Shown here in pieces: positions 19,569 through 27,758 of a stretch of 64,000 bases of DNA. Where the stretch lies: assembly GCA_037200445.1 (NCBI GenBank), contig JBBCGH010000001.1:3596001-3660000 (forward strand). The letters run 5' to 3'. The DNA is from Alphaproteobacteria bacterium. GTDB lineage: Bacteria; Pseudomonadota; Alphaproteobacteria; Rhizobiales; Xanthobacteraceae. The notes below the pieces were generated by a model. That model had not been told where the DNA came from and ran no database searches. It saw only the letters and a list, made by a program, of their open reading frames with translations. The translations under genes were made by a program, and so were the position numbers. Position 1 is the stretch's first letter, and each line of letters opens with the position of its first letter.

Positions 19569-20711
19569 ATGTCTTTGGGCGATCGGGGCTATTCCGAAAC
19601 GATAATTGCAGCGGCGTGTCTCGGGCTCGTGTGGCTGGGAGACGCGCTGATCTATGTGGTGTTGCCGCTCTACCCGGCCGCCTTCGGCGTGGAAATCGCG
19701 TCGGTCGCCATTCTGCTTTCCGTCAATCGCGTCATCCGCATCGTCGGCTACGGCTGGGTCTCGCCATTGTCGCGCCGGTTCGGGGCCAACACCCTGACGG
19801 CCGCGGCCTGCGCGGCAGGCGCGATTTCAACGTTAGCGTATGGGCTGCTCAGCGGATTCATCCTGCTCTTCATTGCGCGGCTGATGTGGGGCGGCGCCTA
19901 CGGCGTGATCAATCTCACCAACACGGCCTATGCGTACGGTGATGGCACCCGTGCCGGCACGCATGTGGGCTTGAACCGCGCGGTGAGCACGCTTGGGCCG
20001 GTTCTGTCGCTGGCGGTTGGCGGCTTTCTGGTGATTCAACTCGGGCCCCAGGGCGTGTTCGTCGTCTACGGACTGGTTGGACTGCTCGCCGTGCCGCTCG
20101 CGCTGTCGCTGCCGCGGTTGCGCCAGACCGTCGGGGACGCGCAAGCCGCCGCAAAAGGACGCTGGATTCCCAGTCCGCTCAACATCATGTTCTTCGTGGT
20201 GGCGCTTGGCGCCGATGGCGTGTTCACCGCAACGCTCTCCACATTGCTGGCCGACCTTATTCCCGTCACCTCCGCGCTGATCGGCGCGGGACTGTTGCTT
20301 GCCGCCAACCGGCTCACCTCCGTGATCCTTGCCTTCATCAGCGGGCCGATCGTGGATCGGCTCAAGGCGCATCGCCTGCTCGCGCCGTGCTGCGTCGTGG
20401 TCGCGATCGGGCTCGCCGCCATTGCGGCCGGTTATGTCTATTCAGGTGCAGTCGTCCTGATCCTCGCACGCGTCGTGTTCGCGATCGTCGGACCGATCGT
20501 CGCCGCCGAGCAGTCAACCGACCGGATCGGCGCGATCGCGGCCTACGCGACATGGTCCGACGTCGGCCTCGCGGCGGGCGCCTTCATCGGCATCATGGGA
20601 ATGGAGTTGCTCGGATACCCGGTGACCTACGCGGCGCTCGGCGCCGTGACGCTCGCCGCGGTGATCTGGTTCACGCTTGCCCGAGCAGTTCGGCCGCAAG
20701 CGCCCGCGTAA
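19569..20711 (+). CDS. MFS transporter, substrate unknown
   Basis: The 380-residue product is almost entirely hydrophobic with about 11-12 membrane helices, the loop-2 motif SPLSRRFG and a central cytoplasmic loop (PRLRQTVGDAQAAAKGRWIP). These are major facilitator features. Nothing in the sequence or the neighbourhood names the substrate. The ribosome site before the ATG is weak. The gene ends 41 bases inside the convergent hdaA coding region (20671-20711). Confidence 0.85.
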   Translation: MSLGDRGYSETIIAAACLGLVWLGDALIYVVLPLYPAAFGVEIASVAILLSVNRVIRIVGYGWVSPLSRRFGANTLTAAACAAGAISTLAYGLLSGFILLFIARLMWGGAYGVINLTNTAYAYGDGTRAGTHVGLNRAVSTLGPVLSLAVGGFLVIQLGPQGVFVVYGLVGLLAVPLALSLPRLRQTVGDAQAAAKGRWIPSPLNIMFFVVALGADGVFTATLSTLLADLIPVTSALIGAGLLLAANRLTSVILAFISGPIVDRLKAHRLLAPCCVVVAIGLAAIAAGYVYSGAVVLILARVVFAIVGPIVAAEQSTDRIGAIAAYATWSDVGLAAGAFIGIMGMELLGYPVTYAALGAVTLAAVIWFTLARAVRPQAPA

Positions 20712-21336
20712 CCGGACGCTTCTGCCTCAATGCCTCGCGGTCGAGGTCTTGCACCGCGGCTCGCGCGGCGCCGAAGGAGCGCTCGATGCGGGTCGACAAA
20801 TACGCAATCAGCGTTTCATCGACGGTCAACTGACGATCCGCGAACAACTTCACCATGACGGCGCGCAACAGCGCATCGTCCGGCGGCCGCAGTTCGACCG
20901 TCGGGATCGCCCGCAGCCGCGAGACGAGATCGGCAAGCTCGAAGCGCCAGGTTGCCGGCAGGGCGGTCGCCGTCATCAGGACGAAGGCATCCTGCTGGCG
21001 CATCAGATTGAGCAGATGGAACAGCGCGCGCTCGTCGAGGCCCTCGGCCGCATCCTCGATCACCAGCGCGCCGGTTGCCAGCGCCGCCGGCAGATTGATC
21101 TCGTCCAGCACGCGTGCCGAAACGCGCCGCGCCCCCGTGATGTCGGCCCAGATCGACGCCAGATGGCTCTTGCCCGCGCCCTCCGGTCCGACAATGGCGA
21201 GCGCGCGATCGGGCCAGTCCGGCCATCGCTCGACCAGGCTCAACGCCGCCGCGTTCGACGCGCCGGTGAGAAAATCCTCCCGCGAAAAATTCTCCGCGTG
21301 CGGCAAGGCCAGCGCCAACTGACGCGGCGGGCTCAT
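20671..21336 (-). CDS. hdaA: DnaA-related replication regulator HdaA
   Basis: Hda proteins stimulate ATP hydrolysis by DnaA when bound to the sliding clamp, preventing over-initiation. The 221-residue product is a short AAA+ protein without the DnaA DNA-binding domain. Its N-terminus PRQLALALPH fits the clamp-binding motif QLxLxLP. The Walker A loop is GPEGAGKSHLAS near 49, Walker B is LVIEDAAE near 95, and Sensor II is near IERSFGAARAAV. The ATG at 21336 forms an ATGA overlap with the stop of the upstream permease gene. This hdaA-permease-PgsA neighbourhood is typical of Alphaproteobacteria. Confidence 0.9.
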   Translation of the reverse strand: MSPPRQLALALPHAENFSREDFLTGASNAAALSLVERWPDWPDRALAIVGPEGAGKSHLASIWADITGARRVSARVLDEINLPAALATGALVIEDAAEGLDERALFHLLNLMRQQDAFVLMTATALPATWRFELADLVSRLRAIPTVELRPPDDALLRAVMVKLFADRQLTVDETLIAYLSTRIERSFGAARAAVQDLDREALRQKRPVTRALAAELLGQA

Positions 21337-22445
21337 TGCGCCTGATCCGGACCGCCGCGCTTTGCCGAGGTGAAGCCGACCGGACCCGTCGTGGGCTCTC
21401 CCGTGTACAACGAGCTTTCCAGATACCGCCGCAACGCAAAGCGCATCAGCACGCCGACAATCGCGGCAAGCGGCACCGCGATCAGCAGGCCGACGAAACC
21501 AAGGAGATAGCCGAACGCGAACAGGGCAAACATCAGCCAAACCGGATGCAGCCCGATGCTTTCGCCGACCAGCTTCGGCGCCAGCACATACCCCTCGAGA
21601 AATTGCCCGACGAAGAAGATGACGAGCACCGTAATGATCGGCGTGTACTCGGGCCAGAATTGGGCGATCGCCACACCGACGGCAAGGACAAGGCCGGTCA
21701 TCGAGCCGACATACGGAATGAACGTGATGACCCCGGATGCGAGGCCGATCAACAGCCCGAAGCTCAAGCCTACCACCGTCAGCGCGACCGCGTAGTAGGA
21801 ACCGAGGATCAGGCAGACGGCGGTCTGCCCGCGCACGAAGCCGGCGATCGCCTCGTCCATCTCGCGCGCGAGGCCGCGTACCGTCTCGCGATGCTGGACC
21901 GGAATCCAGTTATCGACGGCGGCGACCATCTTGCGCCAGTCATACAGGCAATAGAAGGCAACGACCGGCGTTACGACCACCAGCGAGAAAATCGAGAGGA
22001 GCGCCTGGCCGCCCGACCACAGCGACTTGATGAACGTCGTAATCCAGCCTGCCCCCTGCGCCACGAGATCGCCGACCTGCGCATCGGCGACCCCGTCCCC
22101 GACGATCTTGCGCAGCCATTCGCGATTTGGGTCCATTGCGAGCGCCTGGATGCGCGACACGTATCCGGGAAGCTTGTCGATGAATGCGCCAAGCTGCGAG
22201 ACAAGAATGGGAACGAACAACAGGATGAGGACGACGAAGACCAGAACGACGGTACCGATAATCACCAGGGTCGCGACAAGGCGGTTGACGCCCATGCGCT
22301 CCAGCCTGTTGGCGAGCGGATCGAGCAGATAGGCAAGCGCCATCCCGGCGACGAATGGCAGCAGGATCTCGCGCAACACGTAAAGCACGAGCACGCCGAC
22401 GATGAACGTCAGCACCCAGAAGGTCATCTGTCGCGTGAGCGTCAT
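21333..22445 (-). CDS. PerM / AI-2E family membrane transporter
   Basis: The 370-residue product has about eight membrane helices: two near the N-terminus (VLTFIVGVLVLYVL), a pair around 60-85, then a soluble loop and the C-terminal block with FIPYVGSMTGL and LAPKLVGESIGLHPVWLMFA, the signature of the AI-2E transport family (formerly UPF0118). Members export autoinducer or act as Na+/H+ antiporters; the substrate here is unknown. GAGGG stands before the ATG. The stop codon overlaps the hdaA start (ATGA), so translation is probably coupled. Confidence 0.9.
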   Translation of the reverse strand: MTLTRQMTFWVLTFIVGVLVLYVLREILLPFVAGMALAYLLDPLANRLERMGVNRLVATLVIIGTVVLVFVVLILLFVPILVSQLGAFIDKLPGYVSRIQALAMDPNREWLRKIVGDGVADAQVGDLVAQGAGWITTFIKSLWSGGQALLSIFSLVVVTPVVAFYCLYDWRKMVAAVDNWIPVQHRETVRGLAREMDEAIAGFVRGQTAVCLILGSYYAVALTVVGLSFGLLIGLASGVITFIPYVGSMTGLVLAVGVAIAQFWPEYTPIITVLVIFFVGQFLEGYVLAPKLVGESIGLHPVWLMFALFAFGYLLGFVGLLIAVPLAAIVGVLMRFALRRYLESSLYTGEPTTGPVGFTSAKRGGPDQAQ

Positions 22446-22498
22446 TCCCTCGCCTCACCGGCCCGCGAGCCTAGCATAGGGCGGGCAGGACGGCGCGA

Positions 22499-23044
22499 TC
22501 ACCCATGCACGCCGTTGGTGCCCATGTGGAGAACCCATTCCCGCAGGTAGACCGCGACCGAGGCAAGCGTCAGCGCGGCGACCGCCGCCATCGTGAGCTG
22601 CAGAACCCATCCGGCGTCGAAGCCAAAGCCGAGCGAGGCGAGCGCCAGCCCGACGAGCAGAAGCTGGGCGGCCGTGTTGATCTTGGAGACCATGTGCGGC
22701 TTCACGCTCACCGGCTTGTTCACGATCCACGAGAAAATGACACCGCCGACGATCAGCAGGTCGCGCGACACGACCAGGATCACGAGCCAGCGCGGCAGGG
22801 CATCGACGATGCCGAGCGAAACATAGATCGAAACGATCAGGACCTTGTCGGCAAGTGGATCGAGATACTTGCCCAGCTCGCTCGTCATTCCGAAGCGTTT
22901 CGCAAGGAAGCCGTCCACCGCGTCGCTGACCCCGGCAGCGGCGAAGAGCAAGAAGGCAAACAGCATCTGGTTCGACGCAATCGCCCACACCACAACGGGC
23001 ACGAGCAGGATGCGCGCCAGCGTGATCAGGTTCGGAATACTCAA
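22499..23044 (-). CDS. CDP-alcohol phosphatidyltransferase family protein (PgsA-like)
   Basis: This inner-membrane enzyme family joins a CDP-activated lipid to an alcohol, for example glycerol 3-phosphate. The 181-residue product has about five membrane helices and the catalytic motif DAVDGFLAKRFGMTSELG followed by KYLDPLADK. The usual DGxxAR...G...D...D pattern is kept except that the Ala-Arg pair reads Ala-Lys. A TTG at 23044 (SIPNLITLARILL) is chosen because the protein then starts like its relatives; the ATG at 23134 would add a long low-similarity stretch reaching towards purM. It leads the pgsA-like - perM - hdaA operon. Confidence 0.8.
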   Translation of the reverse strand: MSIPNLITLARILLVPVVVWAIASNQMLFAFLLFAAAGVSDAVDGFLAKRFGMTSELGKYLDPLADKVLIVSIYVSLGIVDALPRWLVILVVSRDLLIVGGVIFSWIVNKPVSVKPHMVSKINTAAQLLLVGLALASLGFGFDAGWVLQLTMAAVAALTLASVAVYLREWVLHMGTNGVHG

Positions 23045-23168
23045 AATGGACGCCCCGGCGGCAAGTTCAGGCTTGGCAGATAAACCGGGCGGGCGGCCTT
23101 GCCAAGCGCTTGCGGACAACTGCGGCCAAGCCATTGCGCGGCCCGCATTTTGTTCGTAGGGCAACCGC

Positions 23169-24230
23169 ATGAAGAACGGCCTCACCTATGCGCAGTCGGG
23201 CGTCGATATCGACGCCGGGAACCGCATGGTCGAGCTGATCAAGCCGCTGGTACGGGCGACCGCACGGCCGGGCGCGGATGCGGAGATCGGGGGCTTCGGC
23301 GGACTGTTCGATTTGAAGCGCGCCGGCTTCAAGGACCCGGTCCTGGTCGCAGGCACCGACGGTGTCGGCACCAAGGTGATGATCGCCATCGAGACGGGCC
23401 GGCATGAAACGATCGGGATCGATCTGGTCGCGATGTCGGTGAACGACTTGGTCGTGCAGGGCGCCGAGCCGTTGTTCTTTCTCGACTACTTCGCATGCGG
23501 GAAGCTTTCGCCCGAGGTTGGCGCGAAGGTGGTGAAGGGAATCACCACGGGCTGCCGCGAGGCAGGCTGCGCGCTGATCGGCGGCGAGACCGCCGAGATG
23601 CCGGGGCTCTACAAGGGCGGCGACTACGATCTCGCCGGCTTTGCGGTCGGCGCGGTCGAGCGCGATCAGATTTTGCCGCGCGGTGTTGCGGCGGGCGACG
23701 TGGTGCTGGGGCTTGCCTCATCGGGGCTGCACTCGAATGGCTTCTCGCTGGCACGCAAGGTCGTCGAGACGTCCGGACTGACGTTCGATACACCCTGTCC
23801 GTTCGCTCCCGGCGTGACGCTCGGCGAAGCGATGCTCGTTCCGACGCGCATCTATGTTCGGTCTTGTCTCGCAGCGATCCGTGACGTTGGCGGTGTGAAG
23901 GGGCTGGCGCACATCACCGGCGGTGGCTTCACCGAGAATATTCCGCGCGTCCTGCCGGAGGGGCTCGCGGTGCGTGTCGACCTTGGCGGCGTGCCGGTGC
24001 TGCCGGTCTTCAAATGGCTCGCCAAGGCGGGGGGCATTGCGGAACCCGAGATGCTGCGCACGTTCAATTGCGGGATCGGCATGATTGCGATCGTCGAATC
24101 GGCCAAGGCCGACGCGCTCGCGAACACGCTCGGGCGCGAAGGCGAGCAGATGGTGCGCCTCGGCGAAGTCGTCGCGGCGCGGCCGAACGCACCGCGCGTC
24201 ATCTACGACGGTCATCTCCAGCTCACATGA
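23169..24230 (+). CDS. purM: Phosphoribosylformylglycinamidine cyclo-ligase
   Basis: PurM closes the imidazole ring of AIR, using ATP, in de novo purine synthesis. The 353-residue product starts with [20 protein letters not shown], has the ATP-binding glycine-rich regions [12 protein letters not shown] and the conserved [11 protein letters not shown], and the C-terminal [16 protein letters not shown]. The length is standard. The stop overlaps the purN start as ATGA, so the two consecutive purine genes are translationally coupled. It is divergent from the PgsA-like gene. Confidence 0.97.
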   Translation: MKNGLTYAQSGVDIDAGNRMVELIKPLVRATARPGADAEIGGFGGLFDLKRAGFKDPVLVAGTDGVGTKVMIAIETGRHETIGIDLVAMSVNDLVVQGAEPLFFLDYFACGKLSPEVGAKVVKGITTGCREAGCALIGGETAEMPGLYKGGDYDLAGFAVGAVERDQILPRGVAAGDVVLGLASSGLHSNGFSLARKVVETSGLTFDTPCPFAPGVTLGEAMLVPTRIYVRSCLAAIRDVGGVKGLAHITGGGFTENIPRVLPEGLAVRVDLGGVPVLPVFKWLAKAGGIAEPEMLRTFNCGIGMIAIVESAKADALANTLGREGEQMVRLGEVVAARPNAPRVIYDGHLQLT

Positions 24231-24808
24231 CCCGCAAGCGCGTCGCCATCCTGATTTCGGGCCGCGGCTCGAACATGGCAGCGCTGATCGAGGCCGCGAA
24301 AGCGGCGGACTATCCGGCCGAGATTGCGCTTGTTCTCTCCAATGTGCCGAACGCGGCCGGGCTTGCGCGCGCGCGCGAAGCCGGAATCGCCACTGAAACC
24401 ATCGACCACAAAGCCTACGGCAAAGACCGTGAGTCCTTCGACCGCACGCTCGATGCGGCGCTCGAAGCGCACCGCATCGACATCGTATGCCTTGCGGGAT
24501 TTCTGCGCGTGCTCGGCCCATCGTTCGTCGAACGCCGGAACGGGCGCCTGATCAACATCCACCCGTCCCTGTTGCCGGCGTTCAAGGGGCTGCATACCCA
24601 TGAGCGCGCCATCGCCGCCGGCGCAACACAGCACGGGGCGACGGTGCACTTCGTCGTACCGGAGCTCGATTCGGGCCCGATCATCGAGCAGGCGAGCGTG
24701 CCGGTGCTTCCCGGCGACACGCCCGAGCAGCTCGCCGCACGTGTGCTCGAGGTCGAGCACCGCATCTACCCGCTCGCGCTCAAACGCCTCGCCGAAGGCC
24801 GCATTTGA
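24227..24808 (+). CDS. purN: Phosphoribosylglycinamide formyltransferase
   Basis: PurN transfers a formyl group from 10-formyl-tetrahydrofolate to GAR in purine synthesis. The 193-residue product opens with [17 protein letters not shown] (phosphate-binding loop) and has the folate/catalytic segments [24 protein letters not shown] (catalytic Asn-His) and [17 protein letters not shown] with the catalytic Asp. The start ATG at 24227 overlaps the purM stop. It ends 14 bases before the base of a strong hairpin. Confidence 0.97.
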   Translation: MTRKRVAILISGRGSNMAALIEAAKAADYPAEIALVLSNVPNAAGLARAREAGIATETIDHKAYGKDRESFDRTLDAALEAHRIDIVCLAGFLRVLGPSFVERRNGRLINIHPSLLPAFKGLHTHERAIAAGATQHGATVHFVVPELDSGPIIEQASVPVLPGDTPEQLAARVLEVEHRIYPLALKRLAEGRI

Positions 24809-24822
24809 CGGCGCGCAAAAGC

Positions 24823-24849
24823 AAAAACCCCCGGCCGCGAGGCCGGGGG
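24823..24849 (-). terminator. Rho-independent terminator of the cold-shock gene
   Basis: Read on the minus strand, a perfect 9-bp stem CCCCCGGCC/GGCCGGGGG with loop TCGC is followed by TTTTT. It lies just downstream of the cold-shock gene and between two convergent genes, so it may also slow transcription coming out of purN. Confidence 0.85.
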
Positions 24850-24888
24850 CTACGGGTTTGCGGCCGGAGCTTGCTCCGGCGGGCCGCC

Positions 24889-25092
24889 TCAGGCGACCTT
24901 GAGGTTCTCCGCCGAGCTCTTCCCGCGATTGCTGACGAGTTCATACTCCACGGTCTGACCTTCGTTGAGCGTGCTCAAACCTGCACGCTCCACGGCCGAG
25001 ATGTGAACGAAAACGTCCTTATCTCCAGTCGACGGCTTGATGAACCCATAGCCCTTGGTCGGGTTGAACCATTTGACGGTGCCTTTTTGCAC
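24889..25092 (-). CDS. cspA: Cold-shock domain protein
   Basis: The 67-residue product is a single OB-fold cold-shock domain with both RNA-binding motifs, KGYGFI (RNP1) and VFVHIS (RNP2). It acts as an RNA chaperone in the cytosol. Translation starts at GTG with AGGAGA 5 bases upstream. The long gap upstream (381 bases) contains two inverted repeats, and a rho-independent terminator follows, so the gene is monocistronic with a structured leader. It is convergent with purN. Confidence 0.95.
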   Translation of the reverse strand: MQKGTVKWFNPTKGYGFIKPSTGDKDVFVHISAVERAGLSTLNEGQTVEYELVSNRGKSSAENLKVA

Positions 25093-25473
25093 GTCGGTCT
25101 CCTAGTGATCGAAGTCAACGATGACGCGATGCGCATCGCTGCACGCCGCGCCACAAGCCGGGTCTTGGGATGGTTCCGAAAACAACGCCCCGCAAGGAAC
25201 GCAATCTGGTGCCGCCGCCAAAAACCGATTGCGTGCAAAAGAAAAGCGAAAAATACGGCCATTACAAGACGAAACGGAGTCAACTCGTTGCGAGCGCGCC
25301 GTGCTTGCGCGTAGTGTGACGCGCCCACACTTTCATCGGGACAGCGAAGATTTTTTCCCCGATTGTCGAATCGTTGGAAGGCGACATCTGCGCTTCTTTG
25401 CTATCTGGTGATACTTGACCCGCCGCCTTAACGTCCGCCCGCACGCCATCGCTCCACAACAAGGAAACCTCCC
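25093..25473. other. Intergenic leader region of the cold-shock gene and GST promoter, with two inverted repeats
   Basis: This 381-base stretch has no gene. It contains a 14-base perfect palindrome GCGATGCGCATCGC (25126-25139), 34 bases upstream of the cold-shock start, and an 8-bp inverted repeat ACGCAATC/GATTGCGT (25199-25234, 20-base spacer). The part at 25207-25270 is rich in A. Transcription of the cold-shock gene through this region would give a long 5' leader, as is known for cspA in other bacteria; this is inference. Confidence 0.5.
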
Positions 25474-26103
25474 GTGATCGATCTGTACACCTGGACGACG
25501 CCGAACGGCCGCAAGGTCTCCATCGCGCTCGAAGAACTGGGGCTGCCCTATACGGCCCACGCGATCGACATCGGAAAGGACGAACAGTTCAAACCGGAGT
25601 TCCTGAAGATTGCGCCGAACAATCGCATCCCGGCGATCGTCGACCACGACACCGGCCAAACGCTGATGGAGTCCGGCGCGATTCTCATCTATCTCTCCGA
25701 CAAGACCGGCAAGCTGCTCGCGCGCGAGGGCGAGCGGCGCTACCGCGGCATCGAATGGCTGATGTGGCAGATGGGCGGACCGGGACCGATGCTCGGCCAG
25801 GTCCATCACTTCGTGAAATACAACAAGGGCAAGGCCCCCTACGCGGAGGAGCGCTACCTGAAGGAAGCGCACCGGCTCTACGGCGTGCTCGACCGTCGCC
25901 TCGCAGAACACGAATACGTCGCGGACGATTACTCGATCGCCGATATTGCGATCTGGCCCTGGATTTCGCGTTTCGAGTGGCAAACCATCGACATGAACCA
26001 GTACCCGAATGTGAAGCGCTGGTATCTGGCTATTGCGACGCGGCCGGCGGTGCAGAAGGGCTACAAGGTTCCAAAGGACGTGGGTGAGGTTCCGAAGCCG
26101 TAG
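25474..26103 (+). CDS. Glutathione S-transferase, Nu-class-like
   Basis: The 209-residue product has an N-terminal thioredoxin-like domain beginning IDLYTWTTPNGRKVSIALEE; the TPN motif near residues 9-11 marks the Nu-class (YfcG/YghU) enzymes, which use Thr/Asn rather than Tyr or Cys and show disulfide reductase activity with glutathione. The glutathione-binding NNRIPAIVD and ESGAI motifs follow, then a helical C-terminal domain (YSIADIAIWPWISRFEW). It starts at GTG with AAGGA 8 bases before. It is followed 18 bases later by an epimerase gene in the same direction. Confidence 0.92.
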   Translation: MIDLYTWTTPNGRKVSIALEELGLPYTAHAIDIGKDEQFKPEFLKIAPNNRIPAIVDHDTGQTLMESGAILIYLSDKTGKLLAREGERRYRGIEWLMWQMGGPGPMLGQVHHFVKYNKGKAPYAEERYLKEAHRLYGVLDRRLAEHEYVADDYSIADIAIWPWISRFEWQTIDMNQYPNVKRWYLAIATRPAVQKGYKVPKDVGEVPKP

Positions 26104-26121
26104 CCGCCCAGAAAGGTCGCC

Positions 26122-27027
26122 ATGAAAATCTTCGTCACCGGCGCGACCGGTTACATCGGCGGCTCGGTCGCGACCAAACTGATCGAGCGCGGCGACCAGG
26201 TGATCGGCCTTGCGCGCTCCGCCGAGGCGGCGGACGCGCTCAAGCGCCGCGGTATCGAGCCGGTCGCGGGCGAACTTGATGCCTACACGCCGGTGGTCGA
26301 AGCCGCACGGCGCGCCGATGCGGTGATCAACGCGGCGAACTCCGACAATCCGTTCGTCGTGCATGCCCTGCTCGACGGCCTGAAAGGCAGCCGCAAGGCG
26401 CTGATCCAGACCTCCGGGTCGAGCGTGGTCGGAACCTACGACAATGGCGAGCCGTCCGAGCGCATCTTCGACGAGGACACGCCATTCACGCCGGAGGCCG
26501 AGAAGGCCGGCCGCGTCGCAATCGACCATTCGGTGCTCGCCGCCAAGGACATCCGCGGCATCGTGATCCGCCCGACCTTGATCTACGGGCGCGGCATCGG
26601 GGTTGCGGCGACCAGCATCCAGTTGCCGAAGCTGATCGGCATCGCGCGCAAGGGCGGCATGCCAGGGCACGTCGGTCCCGGACTGAACCTCTGGTCGAAC
26701 GTGCACATCGCCGACGTGGTTAGCCTGTTCCTGCTGGCGCTCGACAAGGCGGAGCCCGGCGCGCGGTTCTATGCCGAGAATGGCGAGGCGAGCTTCAAGT
26801 CGGTGGCGCAGTCGATCGGCCGCATGCTCGGTCTCGGCGAGCAGACGAAAAGCTGGACCATCGGCGAAGCCGTCGACCTGCTCGGTCCCGGCGCCTATCT
26901 CTCCTTCGGCGCGAACAGCCGCGTGCGCGGCAAGCGCTCGCGCGCGCTCGGATGGAAACCGGCGGGCGGGACGCTCGCCGACGAGATCGAGCGCGGCGTC
27001 TACGCGGAAATGCACGGCAGGCCGTAG
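26122..27027 (+). CDS. NAD(P)-dependent epimerase / dehydratase family protein
   Basis: The 301-residue product is an extended short-chain dehydrogenase: the Rossmann loop FVTGATGYIGGSV is at the N-terminus. The usual YxxxK site is altered: after the GSSVVG block comes RVAIDHSVLAAK, so an Asp-His pair stands where Tyr would be expected. It is therefore of the atypical group that may act as a reductase or not use the classic mechanism. It probably shares a transcript with the GST gene 18 bases upstream. Substrate unknown. Confidence 0.85.
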   Translation: MKIFVTGATGYIGGSVATKLIERGDQVIGLARSAEAADALKRRGIEPVAGELDAYTPVVEAARRADAVINAANSDNPFVVHALLDGLKGSRKALIQTSGSSVVGTYDNGEPSERIFDEDTPFTPEAEKAGRVAIDHSVLAAKDIRGIVIRPTLIYGRGIGVAATSIQLPKLIGIARKGGMPGHVGPGLNLWSNVHIADVVSLFLLALDKAEPGARFYAENGEASFKSVAQSIGRMLGLGEQTKSWTIGEAVDLLGPGAYLSFGANSRVRGKRSRALGWKPAGGTLADEIERGVYAEMHGRP

Positions 27028-27113
27028 CGATCCGCATTTGCACCGGCGCCGGTGTGGCGCGAGTATCGTTGCCGCAGACGGCGCGACAATGCCGCCGCAA
27101 CAGGGAGGACACC

Positions 27114-27758
27114 ATGAGGCTTGCGCTCGCGGTTTTCGCACTCGGCCTCGGCATCACCATGGCAAACGCACAGACCCGCTTTCCCGTCATCCAGCCCGAG
27201 CAGATGAACGCCGAACAGAAGAAGCTGTTCGAGACGATCGTGTCCGGCCCGCGCGCGCAGAACTACGGCGGCGAAGCCGCCAAGCGCGTGCTCTCCGGCG
27301 GCCCGTTCAACGCCTGGATGCGCAGCCCCGAGGCCGGCCTGCGGCTGCAGGCCGTCGGCGCGCACATCCGCTTCAACAGCTCGATCCCGAAGCACCTCAA
27401 CGAGCTCGCGATCCTGGTCACGGCGCGCGAATGGACCTCGCAGTATGAGTGGTACGCGCACAAGGCGCTTGCCCTGAAGGCCGAGCTCGATCCGAAGATC
27501 ATCGACGCGATCGCGGCCGGAAAGCGGCCCGAGGGCATGAAAGAGGACGAGGCCGCGATCTACGACTTCTGCAGCCAGCTTCACCGCAACAAGAAGGTGG
27601 ACGACGCGGCCTTCAACCGCGTGAAGGCGCTGTTCGGCGAACAGGGCGTGATCGATCTCGTCATCGTCAGCGGCTACTACGCGGCCGTGTCGATGACGCT
27701 CAACGTCGCGCAGGTGCCGGTGCCGGACGGGAGCGTGCCGCTGAAGCCGGTGGATTGA
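27114..27758 (+). CDS. Secreted carboxymuconolactone decarboxylase-like (AhpD fold) protein
   Basis: The 214-residue product has a signal peptide (about residues 1-19, ending ANAQ) followed by an all-helical CMD/AhpD-like domain: HIRFNSSIPKHLNELAIL and REWTSQYEWYAHKALALKA. The CxxC pair of peroxidase-type AhpD proteins is absent, so a thiol reductase role is unlikely. Proteins of this secreted subgroup have no firm function. GGGAGG stands 7 bases before the ATG. A nested palindromic repeat follows the stop, and an opposing gene's shifted frame runs into its last 59 bases. Confidence 0.82.
   Translation: MRLALAVFALGLGITMANAQTRFPVIQPEQMNAEQKKLFETIVSGPRAQNYGGEAAKRVLSGGPFNAWMRSPEAGLRLQAVGAHIRFNSSIPKHLNELAILVTAREWTSQYEWYAHKALALKAELDPKIIDAIAAGKRPEGMKEDEAAIYDFCSQLHRNKKVDDAAFNRVKALFGEQGVIDLVIVSGYYAAVSMTLNVAQVPVPDGSVPLKPVD

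Noticed and set aside
25333-27141. Long minus-strand frame opposite the GST and epimerase genes
   Set aside because: No motif, Arg-rich shadow composition, and both plus-strand genes have clear family signatures.
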